NCBI GenBank assembly: GCA_018712555.1
Contig: DVGT01000062.1
Span: forward strand, 1 to 64,000
DNA length: 64,000 nucleotides
Source of the DNA: Faecimorpha stercoravium
GTDB lineage: Bacteria > Bacillota > Clostridia > Lachnospirales > Bianqueaceae
Direction: 5' to 3'
Made by a program: the position numbers and the translations under genes. Below the pieces are notes generated by a model. The model had not been told where the DNA came from, searched no databases, and saw nothing but the letters and a program-made list of their open reading frames with translations. Position 1 is the stretch's first letter. The number at the start of each line of letters is the position of its first letter. Shown in pieces: positions 1 to 7,519 of the stretch.

Positions 1-215
1 ATGCCTTTTCGCAGATTCGCGTATAAATTAGTTCTAAAAAGAACGGATTTATACGCAGCCTCTTAATTCTGCAATGACTCTATACAAAACTGCGTATAAT
101 TCAGTTCTACAAAGAACCAATTTATACGCAGCCTCTTAATTCTGCAATGGCTCTATACAAAACTGCGTATAATTCAGTTCTACAAAGAACCAATTTATAC
201 GCAGTCTCCTAATTC
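1..215. repeat. Three tandem 73-bp units with 38-bp palindromes
   Basis: Three copies of a 38-bp inverted repeat occur at 19-56, 92-129 and 165-202, exactly 73 bp apart. Each begins GCGTATAA and ends TTATACGC, with arms meeting at GTTCT/AGAAC around an A-rich loop. The 35-bp linkers between them (roughly CTCTTAATTCTGCAATG plus CTCTATACAAAACT) are also conserved, so the whole 73-bp unit is tandemly repeated. Copy 1 differs most from the others. The array lies just beyond the 3' end of the minus-strand pap gene, so RNA hairpins from read-through are possible. No T-tract follows the stems, so they are not clear terminators. The array may continue left of the window. Confidence 0.85.
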
Positions 216-233
216 TGCAACAGCCCCTTTTAC

Positions 234-1715
234 TTATAGCCTGGATTCAATCGCCTGGATGACCGTTTCCAGTACCTTGATGCGGGCATAATATTTGCAG
301 TTTCCTTCGACAACGATCCAGGGAGCATATGAGGTGGAGGTACGGAGAAGCATCTCATCAACGGCCACTTCATATTGATCCCATTTGGCGCGGTTTCGCC
401 AATCCTCATCTGTAATCTTCCATTGTTTTGCCGGGTTGGATTCTCTTTCATGGAAACGACGTTCCTGCTCATTCTTATCGATGTGCATCCAGAACTTTAA
501 GACGATGGCGCCGGCATGCGCCAGGCTTTCTTCCATTTCATTCATTTCCTTATAAGCCCGTTTCCATTCATTCTCGCTGCAGAATCCTTCAATGCGTTCC
601 ACCATGACGCGGCCATACCAGGAACGATCGAAGATGGTGATATGACCATCCTTGGGCATGTATTGCCAAAAACGCCAGAGATAATGATGCGCTTTCTCGA
701 TATCGTTAGGGGATGACACGGGGTGAACCACATAGCCGCGGGGATCCAGCGCCTGCGTCAGACGTTTGATGGCGCCGCCCTTGCCGCCGGCATCCCAACC
801 TTCAAAGGCCAGTACCACGGGGATCCGTCTGCGGTAGATTTCGCTGTGGAGGCGGGAAAGCTTTTTTTGCAGGATATCAAGCCTATTTTTGTAGGTCTCT
901 TTATCCATGGTTTTGCTAAGATCTATGCCAGCCAGGACAGAAGGACGGTAACTTTCGGTTCCAGAGGTTGGCAAAGAGGGGAGAGTGGATACAGTATGAG
1001 CCACCCGATTATCCAGAGCTTCTTGCAGCCGTTGGATGAGCAGGGTTTTCATTTTAGCGGCAGCATATTGTTTGTCCGTGGCCTCAAGAACCGTCCAAGG
1101 AGCCAGCTCCGTATCTGTATGGGCGAGCATCTCGTCATTGAGATGAAGAAACTCATCATAGTGTTTATTATGGCGCAGATCCTCCTTGGTTACACGCCAG
1201 GAAGTCTCTTCGGAAGCCAGCAGTTTATCAAAGCGTTTTTTCTGTTCCTTCCTGGAAATATGAAGAAAAAACTTGATGATAACTGTGCCATCCCGAATCA
1301 GAAGTTCTTCAAAGGAATTGATCTCCTGATAGGTTTGAGAAAGCTGAAGCGGAGAAAGCGGCGCATCAAAATGATCGACCTGTACTCGACGATACCAGCT
1401 GCGGTCAAAGATCGCGATCTGTCCAGCGGCAGGAAGCTTGGTCCAGAAACGCCAAAGATACGGATGCATCCGCTCGTTCTCATCCTCCTTCTGGGTCGTA
1501 TAAACAGAGAACCCTCGGGGATCTAAAGGTTCGATCAGGCGTGAGATAAGTGTCCCTTTGCCGGCTGCGCCCCACCCCTCGAATAAGATTATGATCGGAA
1601 TTTTCGCATTTCGGCATTCGCGCTGCAGCAAAGAGAGCTGTTCATCCAGTGGGTCTTTGATCTTACGATAGTCATCTTTTGTCATGGACTTGGTCAAGTC
1701 TACCTTATCCAGCAT
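234..1715 (-). CDS. pap: Polyphosphate:AMP phosphotransferase (tandem PPK2)
   Basis: Predicted to transfer phosphate between polyphosphate and AMP/ADP in the cytosol. The 493-aa protein holds two consecutive PPK2 domains, the class II layout. The first has the Walker A GWGAAGKG and Walker B IFDRSWY; the second has GWDAGGKG and IFDRSWYGRV. In the first domain the residue after IFDRSWY is R, where the second domain has the usual G, so the two halves are not equivalent. In tandem PPK2 proteins one domain is usually the catalytic one. The ATG at 1715 is preferred over an upstream ATG at 1733 because AATGGAGGTG sits just before it. A promoter precedes it and tandem hairpins follow it. Confidence 0.9.
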   Translation of the reverse strand: MLDKVDLTKSMTKDDYRKIKDPLDEQLSLLQRECRNAKIPIIILFEGWGAAGKGTLISRLIEPLDPRGFSVYTTQKEDENERMHPYLWRFWTKLPAAGQIAIFDRSWYRRVQVDHFDAPLSPLQLSQTYQEINSFEELLIRDGTVIIKFFLHISRKEQKKRFDKLLASEETSWRVTKEDLRHNKHYDEFLHLNDEMLAHTDTELAPWTVLEATDKQYAAAKMKTLLIQRLQEALDNRVAHTVSTLPSLPTSGTESYRPSVLAGIDLSKTMDKETYKNRLDILQKKLSRLHSEIYRRRIPVVLAFEGWDAGGKGGAIKRLTQALDPRGYVVHPVSSPNDIEKAHHYLWRFWQYMPKDGHITIFDRSWYGRVMVERIEGFCSENEWKRAYKEMNEMEESLAHAGAIVLKFWMHIDKNEQERRFHERESNPAKQWKITDEDWRNRAKWDQYEVAVDEMLLRTSTSYAPWIVVEGNCKYYARIKVLETVIQAIESRL

Positions 1716-1751
1716 AGAAACACCTCCATTCATTCTTCTAAATATAAGAAG

Positions 1752-1780
1752 AGTATATCATATCTTGCCTCATATGAAAA
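1752..1780 (-). promoter_or_regulatory. Promoter of pap
   Basis: On the minus strand, a -35 element TTTTCA (1775-1780) is followed after 17 bp by the -10 element TATACT (1752-1757). It lies 37 bp upstream of the chosen pap start. The -35 matches consensus at 4 of 6 positions. Confidence 0.55.
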
Positions 1781-1845
1781 CGGGAAATCTCGTATTTTTT
1801 TGTTAGCATGGACATATGATGTACAAAAAAACAGGAGGGTATTCT

Positions 1846-2310
1846 ATGGCGTACAAGAGGGCGCGGATGGGAAAACGTTCCCCCAACAAAGCAAAACGGA
1901 GAAGAGATGTGACAGCCAGAACGGAGAACCTAAAATTAAGCGGAGGGAAGAGTGTACTATGGGGGTTGATCGGAGCCTACCTGCTGACTATGGGCGGTCT
2001 CCTTCTATGTTCTCTTTTGCTGGATTGGGGAATACTGTCCGGAACGCAGAACCAGTATGTCCTGCTGGTCATGATCATTTCTTTGATTTCTGTTTTTGTG
2101 GGAAGTTTTGTGGCGGCTAGAATGAGCGGCGAGGAAGGATGGAAATATGGACTTATTACGGGGATCCTATACTTAGTCATTCGTTTTTTCATTTCCTGGC
2201 TGATCAATGGGGCCGATATTTTTATGGGGAATATTTGGCTGGAAAGCGCGAGTTGCCTAGCCATGTCGGGCCTTGGAGCAATCCTTGGAAAGAAAAAAAT
2301 AAAAAAATGA
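1846..2310 (+). CDS. TIGR04086-like small membrane protein
   Basis: A 154-aa integral membrane protein of unknown function. The N-terminal ~38 residues are strongly basic (KRARMGKRSPNKAKRRR) and presumably cytoplasmic. Four hydrophobic segments follow, including WGLIGAYLLTMGGLLLCSLL and YVLLVMIISLISVFVGSFV, and the protein ends in a lysine-rich tail. Layout and length fit the TIGR04086 family of Firmicutes membrane proteins, which has no established function. ATG at 1846 follows AGGAGGGTATTCT; the upstream in-frame ATGs at 1816 and 1819 lack a site. It stands alone between pap (divergent) and the tRNA operon. Confidence 0.75.
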   Translation: MAYKRARMGKRSPNKAKRRRDVTARTENLKLSGGKSVLWGLIGAYLLTMGGLLLCSLLLDWGILSGTQNQYVLLVMIISLISVFVGSFVAARMSGEEGWKYGLITGILYLVIRFFISWLINGADIFMGNIWLESASCLAMSGLGAILGKKKIKK

Positions 2311-2319
2311 AAAAAAGTG

Positions 2320-2348
2320 TTGACATCTGCATGGAGTTTTAGTATAAT
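2320..2348 (+). promoter_or_regulatory. Consensus sigma-A promoter of the tRNA operon
   Basis: A perfect TTGACA (2320-2325) and a perfect TATAAT (2343-2348) are separated by 17 bp. Such a full consensus promoter suits strong stable-RNA transcription. Confidence 0.9.
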
Positions 2349-2350
2349 CT

Positions 2351-2389
2351 ATCTTGCGTTCGCGATGAGGCACAAAACGAACGCAAGAT
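2351..2389 (+). other. Leader hairpin of the tRNA transcript
   Basis: A perfect 12-bp inverted repeat (arms 2351-2362 and 2378-2389, ATCTTGCGTTCG and its complement) encloses a 15-nt loop. It begins at about the transcription start and ends one base before the first tRNA. It may protect the 5' end of the precursor or guide processing; this role is inferred. Confidence 0.6.
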
Positions 2390-2461
2390 GGCCCCCTGGT
2401 CAAGCGGTTAAGACGCCGCCCTCTCACGGCGGAATCAGGAGTTCGATTCTCCTGGGGGTCA
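2390..2461 (+). tRNA. tRNA-Glu (CTC)
   Basis: Cloverleaf with acceptor arms GGCCCCC (2390-2396) and GGGGGTC (2454-2460), discriminator A, anticodon loop containing CTC and T-loop TTCGATT. CCA is not encoded. First gene of a four-tRNA operon. Confidence 0.92.
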
Positions 2462-2465
2462 TTCG

Positions 2466-2539
<74 letters not shown>

Positions 2540-2574
2540 TAACGCTCTCATTATGTGAGCGTACAAAGTTTTAT

Positions 2575-2648
2575 GGCGGAGTAGCTCAGTTGGCGAGAGC
2601 ACGCGGTTCATACCCGCGGTGTCGGCAGTTCAAATCTGTCCTCCGCTA
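2575..2648 (+). tRNA. tRNA-Met (CAT), elongator type
   Basis: Acceptor GGCGGAG (2575-2581) pairs with CTCCGCT (2641-2647), with a G-U first pair; the discriminator is A. Anticodon loop TTCATAC gives CAT. The anticodon stem lacks the three G-C pairs and the acceptor lacks the 1-72 mismatch of initiator tRNA, so an elongator is likely. A lysidine-modified tRNA-Ile cannot be fully excluded. Confidence 0.88.
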
Positions 2649-2652
2649 TTCT

Positions 2653-2724
2653 GCGCGAGTGGCTCAGTGGTAGAGCATCGCCTTGCCAAGGCGAGGGTCG
2701 CGGGTTCGAATCCCGTCTCGCGCT
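2653..2724 (+). tRNA. tRNA-Gly (GCC)
   Basis: Acceptor GCGCGAG (2653-2659) is perfectly complementary to CTCGCGC (2717-2723). The anticodon loop TTGCCAA gives GCC and the T-loop is TTCGAAT. CCA is not encoded. Last gene of the operon. Confidence 0.93.
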
Positions 2725-2727
2725 CGG

Positions 2728-2764
2728 ATACTCTTCGGAAGCATCTCCGAAGAGTATTTTTTTT
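2728..2764 (+). terminator. Intrinsic terminator of the tRNA operon
   Basis: A perfect 12-bp stem ATACTCTTCGGA / TCCGAAGAGTAT with a 6-nt loop is followed directly by eight T residues. Confidence 0.95.
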
Positions 2765-2805
2765 CATAAAAATGTGGGAGTCGCTTGTGTGAAGGAGGCA
2801 TGAGG

Positions 2806-4053
2806 ATGAATTCCTTTTATATACAGCTATTAGCCGAGACAGAGGCTTTGATCGATGAGAAGGAACCTTGTCTGACGGGGCTTGCCAATGCTTGCGCATT
2901 GTTGTATCAGCGCCTGGATCATGTGAATTGGGTTGGGTTCTATATGGTCTGCGGGTCGGAACTGACGCTCGGGCCTTTTCAGGGAAAACCTGCGTGTACG
3001 AGAATCGGCAAGGGGAAGGGAGTGTGCGGTCATGCCTGGGAAACAGGACAGATCGTACGTGTGGAGAATGTGCATGATTTTCCTGGACATATTGCTTGTG
3101 ATGCGGCCTCGCGTTCTGAGATCGTACTTCCTCTTTTTTGTCAGGGAAGAGTGATTGCGGTTCTGGACATAGATAGTCCGCAGGAGGGCCGCTTTTCTCC
3201 GGAGGACGAAGAGGGCTTGGAGCAGATTGTACGCAGATTGGAACAGAAAATCTATGGGTTCTGGAACCAGACGAAGACACGGGAAGAACAGAATGCGCCG
3301 ATTGGTGTTATGGACTCCGGTGTAGGAGGCATCAGCGTGCTGCGGGAAATGCGGAGAATGATGCCGGCAGAAGACTATATCTATTATGGGGATTCTTTGC
3401 ATGCACCCTATGGAACCAGGACGGTGGAAGAGGTGCAGCGGTTTTCTTTTCGTTCGGCCAGTTTTCTGATAGAACATGGTGTCAAAGCATTGGTTGTGGC
3501 GTGTAATACGGCTACGAGTGCAGCGATCGCACGGCTCAGAGAACGTTTTGTGTCAATGCCGATTATCGGGATCGAACCTGCGCTGAAGCCGGCGGCGGTG
3601 GGGCATGGCGGGGAGAAGATTCTGGTGATGGCTACGCCAATGACACTGCGGGAAGATAAGTTTCACCTGTTGATGGAACATTATGGGAAGGAAACACGGG
3701 TGATCCCGATTTCCTGCGAGGGATTGATGGAATATGTGGAACAGGGGATCACAGAAGGAAAGGAACTGGAGGACTATCTGATGAAGAAACTGCAGGATGA
3801 TCTTCCGGCGGATTCCATCGTTCTGGGATGTACGCATTATCCCTTTATTAAAAAGACTTTGCGAAAGTTGGTGGGAGAGAGACCGCGGATTCTGGATGGC
3901 GGAGAGGGGACGGCCAGAGAAGTCAGAAGAAGACTTCTTGAAGAAGGATTATTGCGGCAGGACGAAAGAGAGGGAACCGTGATGTTCTACAATAGTTTAC
4001 CTTCTCAGGAGATCCTGGAGCGGAGTAGGAGGTTGCTGACAGATGGCGATTGA
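2806..4053 (+). CDS. murI: Free methionine-R-sulfoxide reductase fused to glutamate racemase
   Basis: A 415-aa two-domain protein. Residues 1-155 are a GAF domain of the fRMsr type, which reduces free methionine-R-sulfoxide; Cys64, Cys74 and Cys98 have the same 10/24 spacing as the three redox cysteines of E. coli YebR. Residues 164-415 are a complete glutamate racemase, making D-glutamate for peptidoglycan: DSGVGG (170-175), YGD (194-196) and the two catalytic cysteines in ACNTATS (Cys233) and GCTHYP (Cys342). The frame is open across the linker near 155-163 with no stop or internal start site. ATG at 2806 follows GAAGGAGGC at 7-bp spacing; the longer TTG and ATG starts fit worse. The last 11 bp overlap the PHP gene. 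Confidence 0.88.
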   Translation: MNSFYIQLLAETEALIDEKEPCLTGLANACALLYQRLDHVNWVGFYMVCGSELTLGPFQGKPACTRIGKGKGVCGHAWETGQIVRVENVHDFPGHIACDAASRSEIVLPLFCQGRVIAVLDIDSPQEGRFSPEDEEGLEQIVRRLEQKIYGFWNQTKTREEQNAPIGVMDSGVGGISVLREMRRMMPAEDYIYYGDSLHAPYGTRTVEEVQRFSFRSASFLIEHGVKALVVACNTATSAAIARLRERFVSMPIIGIEPALKPAAVGHGGEKILVMATPMTLREDKFHLLMEHYGKETRVIPISCEGLMEYVEQGITEGKELEDYLMKKLQDDLPADSIVLGCTHYPFIKKTLRKLVGERPRILDGGEGTAREVRRRLLEEGLLRQDEREGTVMFYNSLPSQEILERSRRLLTDGD

Positions 4054-4891
4054 TCTGCATACGCATTCGATATGTTCAGATGGAAGTGACAAGCCAGAAC
4101 AGATCGTGGAGAGAGCTGCCAGTTTGGGATTGAGAGCGGTGGCGCTGACAGACCATGATACAGCCGAAGGAATCGAAGCATTTATGAAAGCGGGCAAGGA
4201 AAAGGGGATTCTGACGATCGCCGGGGTTGAATTATCCTGCCGGTACATGGGACGAGACATTCATGTTCTCGGGTATAATATCCCTGCGGGAAAGCCAGAA
4301 TGGGAAGATCGGCTGCGAGCGATTCGAGATGAACGGAACCATCGAAATCAAAGAATGCTGCACAGATTGCACGATTTGGGATATCCGCTTGATATGGCCG
4401 AAATTGAGGCCTATGCCGCAGGACAGGTCGTGTCTCGTGTACATTTTGCGAAAGCACTGGCGGCTCAGGGGTATGTAAAGGACGTCGGGGAGGCCTTTGA
4501 AACACTGATTGGAAACGAGGGGCCGGCCTATATTCCCAGGCAGTGTTTTACCATGGAGGAAGGAACGGACTGGCTTGTGCAAATGGGAGCCAAGGTTTCG
4601 CTGGCGCATCCGATGCTCTATCATCTCACGGATGAACAGTTGAGGATGCTTCTTGCACGAATGAAAGAGCTCGGCGCGGTCGGTGTGGAAGTCATCCATT
4701 CCCGGTGTCGAGAAGAGGAGAGCAGGCGCCTGATGAAATTGGCCGATGAGCTAGGGCTCGGATATACCGGGGGAAGCGACTATCACGGCACATATAAACC
4801 GGGGGTTTATTTAGGTCAGGGGCATCATGAGACTCTCATTCCCGACACCTTTCTGCGGACGATAGGAATGGATATACCGCATTCTATATAA
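4043..4891 (+). CDS. PHP-domain phosphoesterase
   Basis: A 282-aa member of the PHP metal-dependent phosphoesterase family (YciV/TrpH group). Related proteins are 3',5'-nucleotide bisphosphate phosphatases or 5'-3' RNA exonucleases. Metal-binding motifs are visible: DLHTHS near residue 4, TDHDT near 36, an ELS glutamate near 62, an AHP near 186 and GSDYHG near 245. Length is normal for the family. Its start overlaps the racemase gene by 11 bp, so translation is probably coupled. The substrate cannot be told from sequence. Confidence 0.85.
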   Translation: MAIDLHTHSICSDGSDKPEQIVERAASLGLRAVALTDHDTAEGIEAFMKAGKEKGILTIAGVELSCRYMGRDIHVLGYNIPAGKPEWEDRLRAIRDERNHRNQRMLHRLHDLGYPLDMAEIEAYAAGQVVSRVHFAKALAAQGYVKDVGEAFETLIGNEGPAYIPRQCFTMEEGTDWLVQMGAKVSLAHPMLYHLTDEQLRMLLARMKELGAVGVEVIHSRCREEESRRLMKLADELGLGYTGGSDYHGTYKPGVYLGQGHHETLIPDTFLRTIGMDIPHSI

Positions 4892-4958
4892 AACTTTCCG
4901 GAAAGACAAGCATAGTGTTCCCCCTTCTTGCGCTTTTATACGCAATTCTTAAGAAAAC

Positions 4959-4988
4959 TTGACAAGTGCGTGAGTTGGGAAGTATAAT
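4959..4988 (+). promoter_or_regulatory. Promoter of secDF
   Basis: TTGACA (4959-4964) and TATAAT (4983-4988) are separated by 18 bp, about 80 bp upstream of the secDF start. A short palindrome CTTTCCGGAAAG lies at 4894-4905, after the PHP gene. Confidence 0.8.
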
Positions 4989-5067
4989 CAATATTTGATA
5001 AAAAGATACCCTGGCGCGGCAGATGGCTTGCGGCGCACGGTGCTTATTTAGGAAAGAGGTGCCATAT

Positions 5068-7464
5068 ATGAAAAACAGAAAAGGAACTCTGACTCTGATC
5101 TGTACGCTGTTTGTCATTGTGATTGTGACCCTGACCGCGTTTTTAGGGTTTGGGGACAGCGAGTTGATAGGGATTCGGAACATTCATCTGGGATTGGATC
5201 TGGCAGGCGGCGTAAGCATCACCTATCAGGCACAGGGAGATGAAAGCGTATCCGCAGAACAGATGGAAGGAGCTCTGGCGATCATCAATAATCGTTTGAG
5301 TTCTCAGGGATATACGGAGGCGCAGGCCTTTATCGAGAGTGGAAATCGAATCCGGGTAGAGATCCCGGGTGTTTCGGATGCGAATGAAGCCGTGGAGCAG
5401 ATCGGAAGAACGGCCATGCTGACGTTCGTAGGAGTGGATTGGGATGAAGTTGTGCGTGAGGGCCTGACGGACGATTATATAGAGACGCTTACGCAGCAAA
5501 TGATCGAGGAGATGACAGCGGCAGGCACCACATCCTACAGTGAATCTACCATACGATCCACGGTGGAGGAGTATTTGAATGAAGGCGGCTCTGCATTCTA
5601 CTATTTCCCGGAAGCCACGGCGGAGATTTTGCAGACGGCGCTCGATCAGGGAATCGCCGAAGTGATTCTGGTCGGAGAGGATGTGGAAAATGCCACGGCG
5701 CAGCATGGACAGACCAGCACTTCTGGCGTCGCAGAGGATTACGTCAGACTGGATTTGGATGATGAGGGAACTGCGAAATTTGCGGAGGCTACACAGAAAT
5801 ATGTGGGAGACTATATTGTGGTTCGGTTGGATGAAACGATCGTCAGCATGCCGTCTGTGAATACTGCGATTACCGATGGAACAGCGATTATCACGGGGAT
5901 GAATGATGCGGACGAAGCCAGGCAGCTGGCATCGGACATTCGGGGCGGTGCGCTGCCGGTACAGCTGGAAGACATTGAGCATAACAGTGTAGGGGCGACT
6001 CTGGGACAGGATGCTTTGTCCACGAGCCTTATGGCCGCCGTGATTGGCTTTATCCTGGTTCTTGTTTTCATGACGGTGATCTACCGGGTGCCGGGTTTTG
6101 CTGCTAGTATCGCGTTGATATTCTATATATCTGCGGAGATTCTTCTGATCAATCTTCTGGGAATCACCCTGACTCTGTCTGGTATCGCCGGTATTATCCT
6201 GTCCATCGGTATGGCGGTGGATGCCAATGTGATTATTTTTGCCAGAATTAATGAGGAACTGAATGCAGGCAGAGGGCTTAAGGCTGCGGTTGCGTCTGGT
6301 TTCAAAAAGGCCTTGTCTGCAATTGTGGATGGGAATATCACGACATTGATTGCGGCTGCGGTACTCTGGTTTTTGGGCAGTGGCACTGTGCAGGGATTTG
6401 CGGTGACGCTGGCGCTGGGTATCGTCATTTCCATGTTTACTGCGTTGGTTCTTTCTCAGATTCTCTTGAAGAGTGTAATTGAGGTGTTGCCAGAACGTAT
6501 GGGGCTGTATCGTTCCCTGCAGCTGAAATGGAGAAATAAGTCCTTCCGAATTGTGGAAAAGACGAAGCTGTGGTTTGCGATCCCTGTCGTCATTCTTGTG
6601 ATCGGACTTGGATTTCTGTTTGTCCAGGGAATGAATTATGACATCGACTTTGCGGGCGGAACCATGCTGCAGATAGACATGGAAACAGAGTATGATCAAA
6701 ATGCGCTGACTGAGCTCGTAGGAGAGGTTACGGACGATGATAATCCTATGGTGCAGAGAATCAGCGGGGCGGGCCAGGAATATCAGGTATCGATTAAAGT
6801 GCGGGAGTTGTCTACAGAACAGATTGATGCACTGTACCAGGCCATCGCAGAGCAGTTCGGGCTGGATACAGAGAATCAGGCAAATCTGATTTCTCATACA
6901 AGCATCAGCCCGACGGTGAGTTCTGAGATGCAGCAGACGGCTGTGCTGGCGACGCTGGTTGCGGGGCTGCTTACGCTGATCTACATTACGTTCCGGTTCC
7001 GAGATGTGCGATTTGGTCTTGCTTCCATTATTGCGCTGCTTCATGATGTACTCATTGTGATTGCGATGTATGCGATCTTTCAGATTCCTGTCAACAATAA
7101 TTTTATTGCCGCGATTCTGACCATCGTAGGATATTCCATCAACAATACGATCGTTGTTTTTGATCGAATTCGTGAGAATCAGCGCTATTATCGGCCGGAT
7201 CAGATCGAAGGCCTTGTGGATGACAGTATTTTCCAGACGATAGGTCGTTCTCTGAATACGTCCATCACGACGATCATCATGGTGGTGATGCTATTTATTT
7301 TGGGAGTTGAGAGTATTCGCTGGTTTGCCTTTCCGTTGCTGGCGGGCTTTGTGGCGGGCACCTATTCCTCTCTTGTGATTGCAAGTCCTATGTGGGTCTT
7401 GCTGCAGAAGGTAGGACAGAAGAAGGCCATCAGACAGCCTCGTCGTGCGGTGAAAAAGAAATAA
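5068..7464 (+). CDS. secDF: Protein translocase subunit SecDF (fused)
   Basis: A 798-aa membrane protein in which SecD and SecF are one polypeptide, as in Bacillus. It uses the proton gradient to pull exported proteins out of the SecYEG channel. The SecD half has an N-terminal TM segment, a large extracytoplasmic domain beginning near HLGLDLAGGVSI, and a TM bundle with SGIAGIILSIGMAVDANVII. The SecF half begins near residue 490, has its own periplasmic segment (DIDFAGGTMLQ) and a second bundle with VGYSINNTIVVFDRIRE. ATG at 5068 follows GAAAGAGGTG; an upstream in-frame start at 5023 is not supported. A terminator follows. Confidence 0.95.
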   Translation: MKNRKGTLTLICTLFVIVIVTLTAFLGFGDSELIGIRNIHLGLDLAGGVSITYQAQGDESVSAEQMEGALAIINNRLSSQGYTEAQAFIESGNRIRVEIPGVSDANEAVEQIGRTAMLTFVGVDWDEVVREGLTDDYIETLTQQMIEEMTAAGTTSYSESTIRSTVEEYLNEGGSAFYYFPEATAEILQTALDQGIAEVILVGEDVENATAQHGQTSTSGVAEDYVRLDLDDEGTAKFAEATQKYVGDYIVVRLDETIVSMPSVNTAITDGTAIITGMNDADEARQLASDIRGGALPVQLEDIEHNSVGATLGQDALSTSLMAAVIGFILVLVFMTVIYRVPGFAASIALIFYISAEILLINLLGITLTLSGIAGIILSIGMAVDANVIIFARINEELNAGRGLKAAVASGFKKALSAIVDGNITTLIAAAVLWFLGSGTVQGFAVTLALGIVISMFTALVLSQILLKSVIEVLPERMGLYRSLQLKWRNKSFRIVEKTKLWFAIPVVILVIGLGFLFVQGMNYDIDFAGGTMLQIDMETEYDQNALTELVGEVTDDDNPMVQRISGAGQEYQVSIKVRELSTEQIDALYQAIAEQFGLDTENQANLISHTSISPTVSSEMQQTAVLATLVAGLLTLIYITFRFRDVRFGLASIIALLHDVLIVIAMYAIFQIPVNNNFIAAILTIVGYSINNTIVVFDRIRENQRYYRPDQIEGLVDDSIFQTIGRSLNTSITTIIMVVMLFILGVESIRWFAFPLLAGFVAGTYSSLVIASPMWVLLQKVGQKKAIRQPRRAVKKK

Positions 7465-7470
7465 TAAGAT

Positions 7471-7497
7471 GGGGGACGGATGCCGTTCCCCTTTTTT
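7471..7497 (+). terminator. Terminator after secDF
   Basis: GGGGGACGG / CCGTTCCCC stem with one G-U pair and loop ATG, followed by six T residues, 6 bp after the secDF stop codon. Confidence 0.85.
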
Positions 7498-7519
7498 AGC
7501 GGTTGGGAAAACAGAAAGG

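Noticed and set aside
723..1526. 267-aa open frame antisense to pap
   Set aside because: It lies wholly within the tandem PPK2 gene and shows no protein family features.
5143..7044. 633-aa open frame antisense to secDF
   Set aside because: Composition is low-complexity and His/Arg/Gln-rich, it has no family motifs or ribosome site, and the plus strand encodes a complete SecDF.
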